This document shows positions 22,341 to 32,161 of a DNA stretch of 40,536 bases, in pieces. Source of the stretch: Pseudomonadota bacterium (GTDB lineage: Bacteria; Pseudomonadota; Gammaproteobacteria; Pseudomonadales; Halieaceae); the NCBI GenBank assembly GCA_002862405.1, contig PKCZ01000034.1, positions 1 through 40,536 of the forward strand. Reading direction: 5' to 3'. How positions within the stretch are numbered: position 1 is the first letter of the stretch; each line of letters begins with the position of its first letter. The notes under the pieces were generated by a model that was not told the origin of the DNA, did not search any database, and saw nothing but the letters and a program-made list of their open reading frames with translations. The position numbers were made by a program, and so were the translations under genes.

Positions 22341-23729
22341 TCAGCCTGGTACCGCCACCTGAGTCGGGCGCTTGGCTCCTTTGCCATACAGATTGACCTT
22401 CAGGCTCGAGATGGCGTGGACTAAGATAATGGGCTCGATTTTCTGTTTTCCTGTCCAATGGATATTTGGAAAACGCTCAAGAATGCGCTCGAAGGCCATT
22501 TTCAGCTGCATTTGCGCGATACGGTTGCCTAAGCACCGATGCACACCATGACCAAACGCCACGTGTTTCTCCACATTATCGCGCGTTAAATCAAAGACAT
22601 CGGGGTTTGGGAAGACCGACGGGTCTCGATTTGCGGCGCCGTACCACATGATGATTTTTTCATTTTCGGCAATACGTTGCCCTGCGATTTCTGTGTCCTC
22701 AGTCGCCGTCCGACGCATATGCATGACGGGTGACGTCATGCGCAGCGCCTCGTGTGACATTCGGTCAATCAAAGACGGGTCATCAATTACCATTTGCCGC
22801 TGCTGCTTGAATTCGGTCATCAGCCGGATGGTGCCGGAAAGGGAATTACGCGTGGTGTCGTTACCCGCAAAAATGATCAGCAGCCACGAGCCGTCCAGAT
22901 AGTTCTGCGACAGAGGTTTGCCATCAAGCGTGGCGTTTGCAATGACTGTCAGAAGATCTTGCCGTGGATTCTTGATTCTGTCCGCCATGACACGTTCGCC
23001 GTAATTGAACATATCCTCAAGCATCTGATTGAACCTAAATAGGAACATGGGCTCGGCCATAAACATTCGGAACGGGTGAGTCAGGAACTGAGGGGCAAGC
23101 TCGAGGTAGTGCATCCACTTGATGATATCCGGCCGATCTTCCTCATCGACGCCCAGCATTTCACACAGCGTGAACATTGGCAGCTCGGTCGAGAACATCT
23201 TGGCGAAGTCGACCTCCGGGCCTTGCCGCTCCATATTATCAAGTAGCTCGTCAATTTTCTTACCAACAAGTTCTTTGAGGGTCTCCACGTATTTGGGAAA
23301 GAAGAATTCGGACTGCTGCAAACGGAGATCTCGATGCACATCGGCGTCGAGGTTAATCAACGAATTGTGCGCGGCATACATCAACCGGTCCGCTTTGCCG
23401 CTGGCAGGTAATACAGCCATGTGCATACTGCCGCGTTGAGAGGAGAAAATCTTTGGGTTCAGCTCTACGTGCTTAACGTCATCATAGCGAGAGACCGACC
23501 AGAAACCGGACGTCGGCTTTCGACCTTCAGTCCACATAACAGGGGATTCTTCACGCATTCGGCGGTAATAGTCGAACGGTTGCCCGCGGGTCCACGCATT
23601 GGTTGATCCCAGATTGAAGCCTTTTAACCGCTGATAAATCTCAGGGTAAAGAGGGTCGGTAGCACCCGTATCGACAAAAATATCATCGCTGACGGATGCG
23701 TAATGGTCGATATTTTGAGGCTGATTCAT
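22341..23729 (-). CDS. Cytochrome P450 (start probably the internal ATG MNQPQNID)
   Basis: I-helix FAGNDTTRNSLSG, ExxR (EALRM), heme-binding FGHGVHRCLGNRIAQMQ. Confidence 0.95.
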   Translation of the reverse strand: MNQPQNIDHYASVSDDIFVDTGATDPLYPEIYQRLKGFNLGSTNAWTRGQPFDYYRRMREESPVMWTEGRKPTSGFWSVSRYDDVKHVELNPKIFSSQRGSMHMAVLPASGKADRLMYAAHNSLINLDADVHRDLRLQQSEFFFPKYVETLKELVGKKIDELLDNMERQGPEVDFAKMFSTELPMFTLCEMLGVDEEDRPDIIKWMHYLELAPQFLTHPFRMFMAEPMFLFRFNQMLEDMFNYGERVMADRIKNPRQDLLTVIANATLDGKPLSQNYLDGSWLLIIFAGNDTTRNSLSGTIRLMTEFKQQRQMVIDDPSLIDRMSHEALRMTSPVMHMRRTATEDTEIAGQRIAENEKIIMWYGAANRDPSVFPNPDVFDLTRDNVEKHVAFGHGVHRCLGNRIAQMQLKMAFERILERFPNIHWTGKQKIEPIILVHAISSLKVNLYGKGAKRPTQVAVPG

Positions 23730-23942
23730 AGCTGGCCTTGGTGAGTTTATTGAGCTGCTGGCGCGTAGATTAACCAAAAATGATCGCCATGGACTAGATC
23801 CGTCCAGCTTTTCTCCATTTGTTTAAACCTGAGTCACTGATAAGTGTTGTTTAACCGACTCCTGCCTATTGAGGAGCATTGTTTGGACTACCGTGTCTGG
23901 GCCGGTTACTGTGTATCCAATACGTTCTCGCTGGGGGCAATC

Positions 23943-24059
23943 ATGTTCAAAAATGAAACAGAGCGTACTTTCGTATTGGTCATGCTGATCTGCGGGTTTG
24001 CGCTGCTTTGGATGACGTTGAAAGACGCCGCATTCGCGGGCTACCGACGGTTCCAGTAA
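23943..24059 (+). CDS. Small single-TM protein (38 aa), hypothetical
   Basis: MFKNETERTFVLVMLICGFALLWMTLKDAAFAGYRRFQ; G-rich stretch upstream; one hydrophobic segment. Weak evidence. Confidence 0.3.
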   Translation: MFKNETERTFVLVMLICGFALLWMTLKDAAFAGYRRFQ

Positions 24060-24122
24060 ATGATGAGGTGTTGGGTAGCGCCAACATCAGAAATGAAATA
24101 ATAAGAAAAGCGGGTTACAACA

Positions 24123-24746
24123 ATGGGTGAACAAGCCGACATACACGTCAAAATTCTAACTGCAGCGTCTACCGACGAGCTAATGGAGGTTTACGACGGT
24201 TGGGCAGATCGATACGACCGTGAATTGCTGGAAGACTGGGGGTATACCAGTCCTCAGAAAGCGGTGCAGCTACTCGTAGAGGCAATGGACTCCCCAGAGC
24301 TAGCGGTATTGGATGCCGGTTGCGGTACTGGGTTGGTGGGTGTCCTGCTAAAAGAAGTGGGAATGTCATCTCTAACGGGCATTGACTACTCACCAGGGAT
24401 GCTCGCTGAGGCGGAGAGGAAAGGAGTCTATGATGCGCTCCATACTATGGATATGAATCTGCCTCTGATGGTGCCATCGGCTAGCTATGATGCGGTGACC
24501 TGCATCGGCACGTTCACGTCGACCCATGTAAAACCCGAGGCGGTTAAAGAGCTTGCGCGGGTTACACGCTCTGGTGGTGTGCTGGTGTTCACGGTGAGAG
24601 ACGATTACTGGCAGTCGACGAACTTCATTGATTTGGTGATCGAATTACATGTCTCAGGCGTCGCGCGAATCGAACAAATAAGACGCGAGCCCTATATTCA
24701 CTCCGAAGGCTCTGAATGCCGTTTTGTTGTCTTGAGAGTGTGTTGA
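24123..24746 (+). CDS. Class I SAM-dependent methyltransferase
   Basis: VLDAGCGTGLVGVLLKEVGMSSLTGIDYSPGMLAEAERK motif I; SYDAVTCIGTFTSTHV; LARVTRSGGVLVFTVRD. Confidence 0.9.
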   Translation: MGEQADIHVKILTAASTDELMEVYDGWADRYDRELLEDWGYTSPQKAVQLLVEAMDSPELAVLDAGCGTGLVGVLLKEVGMSSLTGIDYSPGMLAEAERKGVYDALHTMDMNLPLMVPSASYDAVTCIGTFTSTHVKPEAVKELARVTRSGGVLVFTVRDDYWQSTNFIDLVIELHVSGVARIEQIRREPYIHSEGSECRFVVLRVC

Positions 24747-24999
24747 AGCTTGGGATTGACCATTTTTTTAGGCAAAACAGCCACGCAAATGCCAAGTATG
24801 GCGAATCGCGCATGCGGTGCTCTGCTGAGTGATGGCTCGCTCACTAACGATTGGCGAGATCCCTTTTATTCAACAAATACTGCTATAACTTGCGTCGACT
24901 AACTAGTAGGCAAAGAACAAGAGAACGAAGAGAGACCAACGTTAGTAACTATAAAAATTAGTAACGAAAAAAATAAATAACGGTAAAAAGAGGTTACCC

Positions 25000-26226
25000 A
25001 TGATCGATTTTGAAATACCCGAGGAAACCAAGTTAGTCCGAGGCATTGTGCGAGAGTTTGTGCATGAGGTCTGCATTCCGGCCGAAAAGGGCCTTACAGT
25101 GGATACCTATGACGAAATACTCTCTGACCTTCGTCAAAAAGCGCGAGCCAAAGGACTTTGGTGTCCTTTTTTCCCAGTCGAATGGGGTGGTATGGGCCTT
25201 AAGCCTTTGGCAAACGCGTTAGTGCAGATGGAATTAGGTGAGTCGATTCTAGGAGCCCTCGCTTTAAACACCCAAGGTCCTGATGATGCGACCATGATGA
25301 CTTTGTTGCACCACGGCACCGAGTACCAGCACGAAGCCTTCCTCAAGCCTCTCGTGGCAGGTGAGAAACGAGTTTGCTACGCCATGACTGAGAAAGGAGG
25401 TGGCGCAGATGCAACGGGGATGAAAACATCGGCGGTCGAAGACGGGGATAATTACGTGCTGAACGGCGATAAGTGGTACATCTCGTCGGCAAACGTCGCC
25501 AATATCGCCGTGGTTATGGCGAAGACCGACCCCGACGCACCGCGACATCAGCAGTTTTCGACCTTTATCGTGGAGTTGCCTAATCCCGGTTTCAAAATTC
25601 TCCGGAATATCGACACCATGCATCGTCACACACCGCTGGGTGAGCGATTAGGTGCAGCCCACTGCGAGATCGAGATTAACAATCTGATTGTGCCAAAGGC
25701 GAATTTACTGGGGGGACGGGGTCAAGGGTTCAACATGGGCCAACACCGCCTTGGCTACGGTCGTTTACGGCATGGCATGCACAACGTTGCTAAAGCACAA
25801 CGAGCGCTCGACATGGCGGCCAAACATGTAGTGGAGCGAGAGACGTTCGGGAAAAAGCTCTCTGACCGTCAAAGTGTGCAGTTCATGCTGGCGGATTGTG
25901 CGGCCGAGATTTACAAAGCGCGTCTCATGCTGATGCATATTGCCTACAAGGCAGAGAACGGGCTCGATATGACTCAGGAAAACTCGATTGCCAAAATATT
26001 TTTGGCCAATATGGTCCACCAGGTCGTGGATACCGCGCTCCAGCTCCATGGGTCACTCGGGTACTCGCGAGACACACCGCTGGCAGATTGGTACACATCG
26101 ATTCGAAGCCAGCGTTTGGTCGACGGGCCCGATGAAGTTCACCGCTGGAAAGTGGGGAAAAATGTACTGCGGGCCTATGAGCGAGATGGTACAACTGCGA
26201 TGGCTGCGGGTGGTGACTTACTTTAA
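25000..26226 (+). CDS. Acyl-CoA dehydrogenase family protein
   Basis: CYAMTEKGGGADATGMKTSAVEDGDNYVLNGDKWYISSANVANIAVVMAKTD; RETFGKKLSDRQSVQFMLADCAAEI; LQLHGSLGYSRDTPLADWYTSIR. Confidence 0.95.
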   Translation: MIDFEIPEETKLVRGIVREFVHEVCIPAEKGLTVDTYDEILSDLRQKARAKGLWCPFFPVEWGGMGLKPLANALVQMELGESILGALALNTQGPDDATMMTLLHHGTEYQHEAFLKPLVAGEKRVCYAMTEKGGGADATGMKTSAVEDGDNYVLNGDKWYISSANVANIAVVMAKTDPDAPRHQQFSTFIVELPNPGFKILRNIDTMHRHTPLGERLGAAHCEIEINNLIVPKANLLGGRGQGFNMGQHRLGYGRLRHGMHNVAKAQRALDMAAKHVVERETFGKKLSDRQSVQFMLADCAAEIYKARLMLMHIAYKAENGLDMTQENSIAKIFLANMVHQVVDTALQLHGSLGYSRDTPLADWYTSIRSQRLVDGPDEVHRWKVGKNVLRAYERDGTTAMAAGGDLL

Positions 26227-26320
26227 TTTCACGGTCGGCCTGTTGCATGCAGTTTCGGCGTATAGAGCGTAAGATCTTTAAATCGGACGAAGGTTGTAAG
26301 AAATAAAAGCGAGGTGTGTT

Positions 26321-26734
26321 GTGTCAAATACGTTCCACTTAGCGGTACCTGCAGGCGACTTAGCGTCGACGATTCCTTTTTACACGGAGGTTCTAGGCTG
26401 TGCTACGGGCAACAGCGAAGAGGGAAAATGGATTGATATCAATTTCTGGGGTAACGAGCTGACATTGCATCAGAGTGAGGAGCAATTGTCGGGTGTTCGC
26501 CACGATGTCGACATGGGCAATGTCAGCGTTCCGCACTTTGGCGCGCATATGCCGGAGGCGGAATTTCAGGCGCTCAAGCAACGAATTGAATCCAGCCAGT
26601 TTGATTATCTAGACCAGCCCTATCGTCGATTTAAAGGCACTGAATTTGAACAGGAGACGTTTTTCATTTCGGACCCGAACGGTAACGTGCTCGAGATGAA
26701 AACGATGGTGAATCCGAGCGTTTTATTCGACTAG
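26321..26734 (+). CDS. VOC (glyoxalase/bleomycin resistance) family protein (GTG start)
   Basis: FHLAVPAGDLASTIPFYTEVLGCATGN...FFISDPNGNVLEMKTM. Confidence 0.85.
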   Translation: MSNTFHLAVPAGDLASTIPFYTEVLGCATGNSEEGKWIDINFWGNELTLHQSEEQLSGVRHDVDMGNVSVPHFGAHMPEAEFQALKQRIESSQFDYLDQPYRRFKGTEFEQETFFISDPNGNVLEMKTMVNPSVLFD

Positions 26735-26764
26735 CGAGCGGTTTATAGAATTCGCTGACGTAAA

Positions 26765-26841
26765 TGGCGCGCCCACCAGGACTCGAACCTGGAACCTCAT
26801 GCTTAGAAGGCACGTGCACTATCCAGTTGTGCTATGGGCGC
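26765..26841 (-). tRNA. tRNA-Arg(TCT), encoded CCA
   Basis: Reverse complement GCGCCCATAGCACAACTGGATAGTGCACGTGCCTTCTAAGCATGAGGTTCCAGGTTCGAGTCCTGGTGGGCGCGCCA; loop CTTCTAA gives anticodon TCT. Confidence 0.95.
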
Positions 26842-26873
26842 GGGGCGCGGAAGTATCGCACAATCAAACGCGG

Positions 26874-27191
26874 TTATTCCACGATATCGCGACCTTGACA
26901 GTCCTTTCCGGGTACCGGTTTTTCAGTCCAGATTTGTAACAACTGCATGATGGCTGTGACGGCCGCTATGAGCAGGCAGCAGATTTGAATGGTGCGCGGT
27001 AACGACTCTGTTAACCCCACCTCAACAAGGATGCCTGTAACCGCAAGACAGTAGGCCGTCACCAGTGCTCTTGCCGTATTAGGAGCGCGTGAATCCGCAG
27101 CGCCCTCATGCATTGAATGACTGAGCCGAAAGCCCAACCAGAGACCGACGAATGCGGCTATGAGCCACAGCGGAATAGAGGCATGAGTCAT
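26874..27191 (-). CDS. Hypothetical multi-TM membrane protein (105 aa)
   Basis: Open frame with three hydrophobic segments; no family recognised. Confidence 0.55.
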   Translation of the reverse strand: MTHASIPLWLIAAFVGLWLGFRLSHSMHEGAADSRAPNTARALVTAYCLAVTGILVEVGLTESLPRTIQICCLLIAAVTAIMQLLQIWTEKPVPGKDCQGRDIVE

Positions 27192-27280
27192 GTGGTTAAC
27201 CGTCCATTTGCTGAGTGAAACTTAACTGCTGCCAGCAATTTATAAAACCTGCGTCACCGAGTCGAGTCCAGTGCGCCGAC

Positions 27281-27889
27281 TTAAACATTTACGTTTAAGA
27301 TTGCCCGGGTGGCGGTGCGTAGCATGGCTTCGGCGTCTGCGTCGTGGTCAAAGGTGTCCAACAAGCGGTTGTGTTGCAGCGTGGCAATGCCATGCGCGGC
27401 TGACCATAATAGCGTTGCGGTCTGTAACGAGGTCTCTACAGACTCGGGACGTTGCTTTCGCAAGTAAAGCTCGATTGCTTCGTGAAGCACCTGAAACCCT
27501 GTTCGCTTCGCACGTGCCTCCGCTCTTCGCTCTTCAGCGTCTCCATGGTTTTCCCACATCAGGCCAAAAAACGCTTTTTTGTCCATAGCGAAACGCAGAT
27601 ATGCGGACCCAAGCGCGTCAATGTGAGCGAGGGTGCCAGGAGCGACAGAATCTTGCGCGTCCGTGGTGTATTCCATGATGCCAATATGGGCAAGCTCCCT
27701 TACTGCTGTAAGCAGAGCATCCTTGTCCTTAAAGTGACGGTAGAGGGCTGGCGAGCTAACTCCTACCCGTTTTGCTACCTGTGCAATGGTGATGTCGTAG
27801 CTGCCGATGCTTTCGATGAGTTCAGCAGCTGCAGTGATGGCGCAATTGCGCAAATCACCGTGGTGGTAGGGCGCAACCGATTGGTTCAT
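27281..27889 (-). CDS. TetR/AcrR family transcriptional regulator
   Basis: HHGDLRNCAITAAAELIESIGSYDITIAQVAKRVGVSSPALYRHFKDKDALLTAV is a TetR_N HTH; start overlaps the RND gene stop by 4 nt. Confidence 0.93.
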   Translation of the reverse strand: MNQSVAPYHHGDLRNCAITAAAELIESIGSYDITIAQVAKRVGVSSPALYRHFKDKDALLTAVRELAHIGIMEYTTDAQDSVAPGTLAHIDALGSAYLRFAMDKKAFFGLMWENHGDAEERRAEARAKRTGFQVLHEAIELYLRKQRPESVETSLQTATLLWSAAHGIATLQHNRLLDTFDHDADAEAMLRTATRAILNVNV

Positions 27890-30800
27890 GTCAGTGCTCC
27901 CCTAGGCGCCTTCAGCTGAGCACGTTCTATTCGGCTGTCCTGCGGCGCTCCTAAAAGCACGTACGCAGATGGCACAAGGTAGAATGTAATAATAGTAGAG
28001 AGTACAACACCGCCTGCAATTGCCATTGCAAAGGGTGGCCAGAACTGACTGCCTTCAAGTATTAGTGGCAGGAATCCGCCGAAAGTGGTCAAAGTGGTCG
28101 ATATGATGTGGCGACTTGAGTCTAATACCTCGTCGCGCATGGCTACTCTGTTACCGCTGGCGGCTGCAGGCGATTGTTGAAACGATGTCAAAATAATTAT
28201 GCATGCATTAACAGAAACTCCAATTGACCCGAGCACACCAACCAAAGCCATGATCCCTAGAGGGTAACGAAAAAGTGCGAGTGTGAGGAAGCTCAGCCCG
28301 AAGGCACAAACGACGACACCGGCAGTGAGAAGGGAAAGTCGCCAAGAGTTGAATGTCAGCATAATCGTTGCCAACAACAACGAAAGCACTAGTCCCGCCG
28401 GTCCCATCAGGTCGTTCACAACGTCAGCCCGGTCAGCACTGTCACCACCAAAGTTGTAACGGTATCCATCAGGCAACGATATGGGGTTTATCTCCAGGGA
28501 TTGCCTTAGTAACTTTAACGCTTCCTCCGGAAGAACGCCTCGTGTCAAAAACGCTTGAACCTGATTAATTCGTTCCCCGTCTCTCCGCCCTATAGGCGGG
28601 TCATCCGGTACAATCTGTAGGTCACCGATAGCAGAAAGAGGTACAAACCGAGGTTTACCAAGTTTCCCGGGGAGAGGGATCTGCAAATTAAGCAGTTTAT
28701 CGCTGTCTTGCCAGACCTCACGCTCCAGTTTAGTTCTAACTCGCAACTGCTCGGTGTCTTCGATGACAGCGCCGCCAAACTGACCTCTGAGATATCCATC
28801 TACTAACGCGGCTACCTGTGCCCGTTCCAAACCAAGACGGCGGATTTTACCTTGGTCAAGGTAGAGCTCTAATTTCGGCGCAGCTGGGCTAATGGATAAC
28901 CTTGTATGAGTAATGTCAGGCAACTCTTGCAGGCGCTGCCTGAATTGCTCACCTAAGACACGTAGGGTGTGCGTATTGGGTCCGTAGAGGATAACCTCGA
29001 GCGGCGCATCCACTGGCGGGCCCTGATCAATACCCAATACTAGGATCTGCGCTTGAGGATACTTGCGATCAAAGTTTTTCTGTAGCCGCCTTATCAAAGC
29101 ATTTGTTTGATTCTCGTCTCGCGTGAGGACCATGCCCTCTGCCCAGCCCGGAGCATTACGTTTATTTGAACGAAGGTTATAGTAAAACGCGGGCGGACTC
29201 TCGCCAACAGACCAGTCGGCTCGACGAATGAGCGGCTCTGCCCTTAGATCATTATCGACCTGGCGCACGAGCTCCAGAGTCGCCTCAATGCCCGCACTTC
29301 TCGGCATCTCAATCCTAAGATAGAGCTGGTCGCGATCAGTGCCCGGGAAAAATTGCGCCGTGAGTGTCGATACACTGGCAAACCCAAGGATAGGCACTGA
29401 CACGGCAAGCAATATCGAAGCCAAGGGATATTTCAGGGACCAATCGATAGATGATGCAAAAGCCTCCTTCGCTTTTGGAAGGACGATCCCTGACCGCCAC
29501 CATGCGGCTCGAGCCATCAATGCGCCGGGCAATAAGCGACCGCCCAGTGCGGGGGTGATCGAGAGCGCCAGGAGTAAACTCATAAAAAGCATTACAATCA
29601 CACAGGTCGCTAAGCTTCCTATGAAATCGCCAGCGGCGCCTTTAAGTATTGCCATCGGCGTAAAGGCGAACGCCGTGGTAATCGTAGCACTGACGAGAGG
29701 TATGGTCATACGTTTGACTGCTTTTTGCATTGCGTCTATCGCCTCATCGCCGTTGAGTAGGTGTTTACGGATCTCGTCGGTTATCACAATCGACCCATCA
29801 ACGAGAAGTCCAAGAGCCACTACTAGGCCGGTCATTGAAAACTGATGAATGGGTACGTCTAGATAGTTCAAGGCAACCATTGACATTAGAGTGCAAAGCG
29901 GGAGGCTGAGAGCGACGATCAATGCAGCTCGCCAACCCAAAGTCAAAAACAAGACGGAAACGACAATAATCACACCGGCGATAATATTTTTCGCAACCCC
30001 AGCTAAGCGCGCCTCCGTGTACCCGCTCTGATCATAGGTTGTCTCGATGACAATCCCTTCGGCTGCATTCGTGCGGTAGTCTTCAAGAAATGCATCGAAT
30101 TGCTTGCTGTACTTATCGACTTGATAGCCCTCCTTCATTTCCACCGCAATAAATACAGATCGACGTCCATTCGATAGGGCCAACCTCACAGGTGGCTCTG
30201 CTTCAGATTTAGTAATAGTGGCTATATCGCTAATTCGGATACCTGTGACGCTGTTAGCGTCGGCTTTAATAAACGTGTCTCTCACGGCTTGCGCATCGGT
30301 GAAATTGCCAGCAACTTCAATGGTTAGCGCATTCGTAGGTGAGGCAAGCTTACCCGCAGGTGTCCTCGCATCGGCCAGTGCCAATGTTCTTGCAACATCG
30401 TCTATCGAAAGACCCATTGTGCTTAAGGCTGAGCCATCGATCTCAATGTTAATCTCCTCGTCAGGTAAGCCGTAGTGTTTTACGCGGCGCGTTTGAGGCA
30501 CTTTGCGAGCTGCATCGGCCAGGCTAAGAGCCTCTCGTCGTAACAGCGACGGCGATATACTTACCCCCTCGTCGGCGCTGATAGATAAAATTTTTACAAA
30601 GGTCGTGAAGAGATCGTCGTCAAAAACGGGTTTGGTGGCACCGTCGGGTAGCTCAGCAGTAATGCGATCAATTTTACCCCGCAATTCTGACCAAACGCGC
30701 TTAATTTCAGCGCGGGGCAGTTTGTAATCAGCCTCGACCACGATAGTAGATACGCCACTGACGGAGCTCGAGTTGATCTGATCTACACTAGGATGCTCTC

Positions 30801-31011
30801 GCAGAGCGTCTTCAAGGGGTTTTGTGACTAGGCTCTCCACCCGCGCAGGGCTGGCACCGGGATAAAAGGTTTGGATCGAAGCAACGAAAGGTGTAATCGA
30901 GGGATCTTCCTGTCGACCCAAACTGTTGTAGGAAGTGAACCCCACAACAACGATGGAAAGCACGAGTAGGGCGAGGTAGCGCCCATTTTCAAATAGGCTT
31001 GAGGCAATCAT
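27886..31011 (-). CDS. RND efflux transporter permease (AcrB-like, 1041 aa)
   Basis: NGRYLALLVLSIVVVGFTSYNSLGRQEDPSI, FYPGASPARVESLVTKPLE, LGLLVDGSIVITDEIRKHL; downstream of an MFP gene. Confidence 0.95.
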   Translation of the reverse strand: MIASSLFENGRYLALLVLSIVVVGFTSYNSLGRQEDPSITPFVASIQTFYPGASPARVESLVTKPLEDALREHPSVDQINSSSVSGVSTIVVEADYKLPRAEIKRVWSELRGKIDRITAELPDGATKPVFDDDLFTTFVKILSISADEGVSISPSLLRREALSLADAARKVPQTRRVKHYGLPDEEINIEIDGSALSTMGLSIDDVARTLALADARTPAGKLASPTNALTIEVAGNFTDAQAVRDTFIKADANSVTGIRISDIATITKSEAEPPVRLALSNGRRSVFIAVEMKEGYQVDKYSKQFDAFLEDYRTNAAEGIVIETTYDQSGYTEARLAGVAKNIIAGVIIVVSVLFLTLGWRAALIVALSLPLCTLMSMVALNYLDVPIHQFSMTGLVVALGLLVDGSIVITDEIRKHLLNGDEAIDAMQKAVKRMTIPLVSATITTAFAFTPMAILKGAAGDFIGSLATCVIVMLFMSLLLALSITPALGGRLLPGALMARAAWWRSGIVLPKAKEAFASSIDWSLKYPLASILLAVSVPILGFASVSTLTAQFFPGTDRDQLYLRIEMPRSAGIEATLELVRQVDNDLRAEPLIRRADWSVGESPPAFYYNLRSNKRNAPGWAEGMVLTRDENQTNALIRRLQKNFDRKYPQAQILVLGIDQGPPVDAPLEVILYGPNTHTLRVLGEQFRQRLQELPDITHTRLSISPAAPKLELYLDQGKIRRLGLERAQVAALVDGYLRGQFGGAVIEDTEQLRVRTKLEREVWQDSDKLLNLQIPLPGKLGKPRFVPLSAIGDLQIVPDDPPIGRRDGERINQVQAFLTRGVLPEEALKLLRQSLEINPISLPDGYRYNFGGDSADRADVVNDLMGPAGLVLSLLLATIMLTFNSWRLSLLTAGVVVCAFGLSFLTLALFRYPLGIMALVGVLGSIGVSVNACIIILTSFQQSPAAASGNRVAMRDEVLDSSRHIISTTLTTFGGFLPLILEGSQFWPPFAMAIAGGVVLSTIITFYLVPSAYVLLGAPQDSRIERAQLKAPRGALT

Positions 31012-31021
31012 TGGTGGGTGC

Positions 31022-32146
31022 TCAATTGATCACGCGTATCGAGGGTACGATTTCGACAGGAGATCCAGGTGACAGCCGCTGCATGCCGGAGGCGACAACC
31101 TTTGCATCATCGGTGATCGTTCCTCGCACAAAGACGCGATCGCCCTCGCTGTAGATGACCTCTACACTTTCTCTCGCTGTAATGGTCTCACCGGACGCAT
31201 TTTTGCGCGTGATAAGCACAGTCCATAGTCCCTTGTCACCCTCAAGAAGGGCACTGAGGGGTAACCATCCGCCTGTTTCCGTGATATCCTCCTCGAATTG
31301 GAGTGCAACGGTTTGCCCGACGCGAGCAGGCGTGCCCTCAGGTAGGGTGAGAACAACGAGTACCGTCAATGTTTGGGAATCCACGTCTGCGCCCACACTT
31401 CGTAGTGTTGCTGGAACGGCTGTATCGTTGAGGTAGAGGCTGTACTGCTCACCAATCCGGGCGCTGTCAGCAAATTTTGGTGATATGCCAACGTGAGCCT
31501 CGCGCTCACCGACAGATACCAGGCGTAGGACCGGTACATTTGGGCCAATGATGCTTCCGGGCTCTCGCAGGGTCTTCGAGACGACGGCATCGAAGGGCGC
31601 GGTCAATTGGCTCTTTGCAACGACTATTTCTGCATTTCGGACGCTAGCCTGTGTGGTTTCAAGTCGAGCACGGGTAGCTTCAACGGTGAGACGTGCATCG
31701 TCGGCCTCCCTTTCTGAAACAAGATTCTGACTGAGTAGGCTGTTGATGCGTTCTAGGTTGAGTTCTGCAAGCTCGAGCTGAGCTGCCACTTCTTTCGATT
31801 GCGCCCTCGCAAGCGAGAGCGCGGCTTCTTGCTGGCGCGTATCAAGTTTACCAAGCTCTTGACCGGTGGTGACGAAATCACCCTCCTGTGCGGTGAGAGC
31901 GTCTAAGACGCCCGCGACCTCAAAACCCACATTGCTATCTGAGCTTGCCTCGACAACGCCTAAAAAGCGTGTCGTGGTCTTGTAACTGCGCTCCAGCTGA
32001 TAGGGCACAACAACGACAGGTAGGGGCTGTGCCTCGGTCGAGATGGTTGGTTTGACGTTTGCCTCGATTGCATCAGACCCGAACAGTACGATGCCGGCGG
32101 CACCGACAGCACTGAACAGGGTTGTAAAGAACATGCGTGATGTCAT
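31022..32146 (-). CDS. RND efflux periplasmic adaptor (HlyD/MFP family)
   Basis: FLGVVEASSDSNVGFEVAGVLDALTAQEGDFVTTGQELGKLDTRQQEAAL lipoyl-like half-motif; SQLTAPFDAVVSKTLREPGSIIGPNVPVLRL. Confidence 0.93.
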   Translation of the reverse strand: MTSRMFFTTLFSAVGAAGIVLFGSDAIEANVKPTISTEAQPLPVVVVPYQLERSYKTTTRFLGVVEASSDSNVGFEVAGVLDALTAQEGDFVTTGQELGKLDTRQQEAALSLARAQSKEVAAQLELAELNLERINSLLSQNLVSEREADDARLTVEATRARLETTQASVRNAEIVVAKSQLTAPFDAVVSKTLREPGSIIGPNVPVLRLVSVGEREAHVGISPKFADSARIGEQYSLYLNDTAVPATLRSVGADVDSQTLTVLVVLTLPEGTPARVGQTVALQFEEDITETGGWLPLSALLEGDKGLWTVLITRKNASGETITARESVEVIYSEGDRVFVRGTITDDAKVVASGMQRLSPGSPVEIVPSIRVIN

Positions 32147-32161
32147 AGCTTCGCGTGTCTC

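Noticed and set aside
24069-24086. TGTTGG-GTAGCG-CCAACA hairpin upstream of the methyltransferase as terminator or riboswitch
   Set aside because: Short 6-bp stem, no T-run and no recognisable aptamer; insufficient support.
21868-26841. Integrative element using the tRNA genes as attachment sites
   Set aside because: No integrase or recombinase ORF and no duplicated tRNA 3' segment could be found by eye.
29339-29845. 168-aa plus-strand ORF inside the RND gene
   Set aside because: Antisense to the RND permease; composition and position indicate a shadow ORF.
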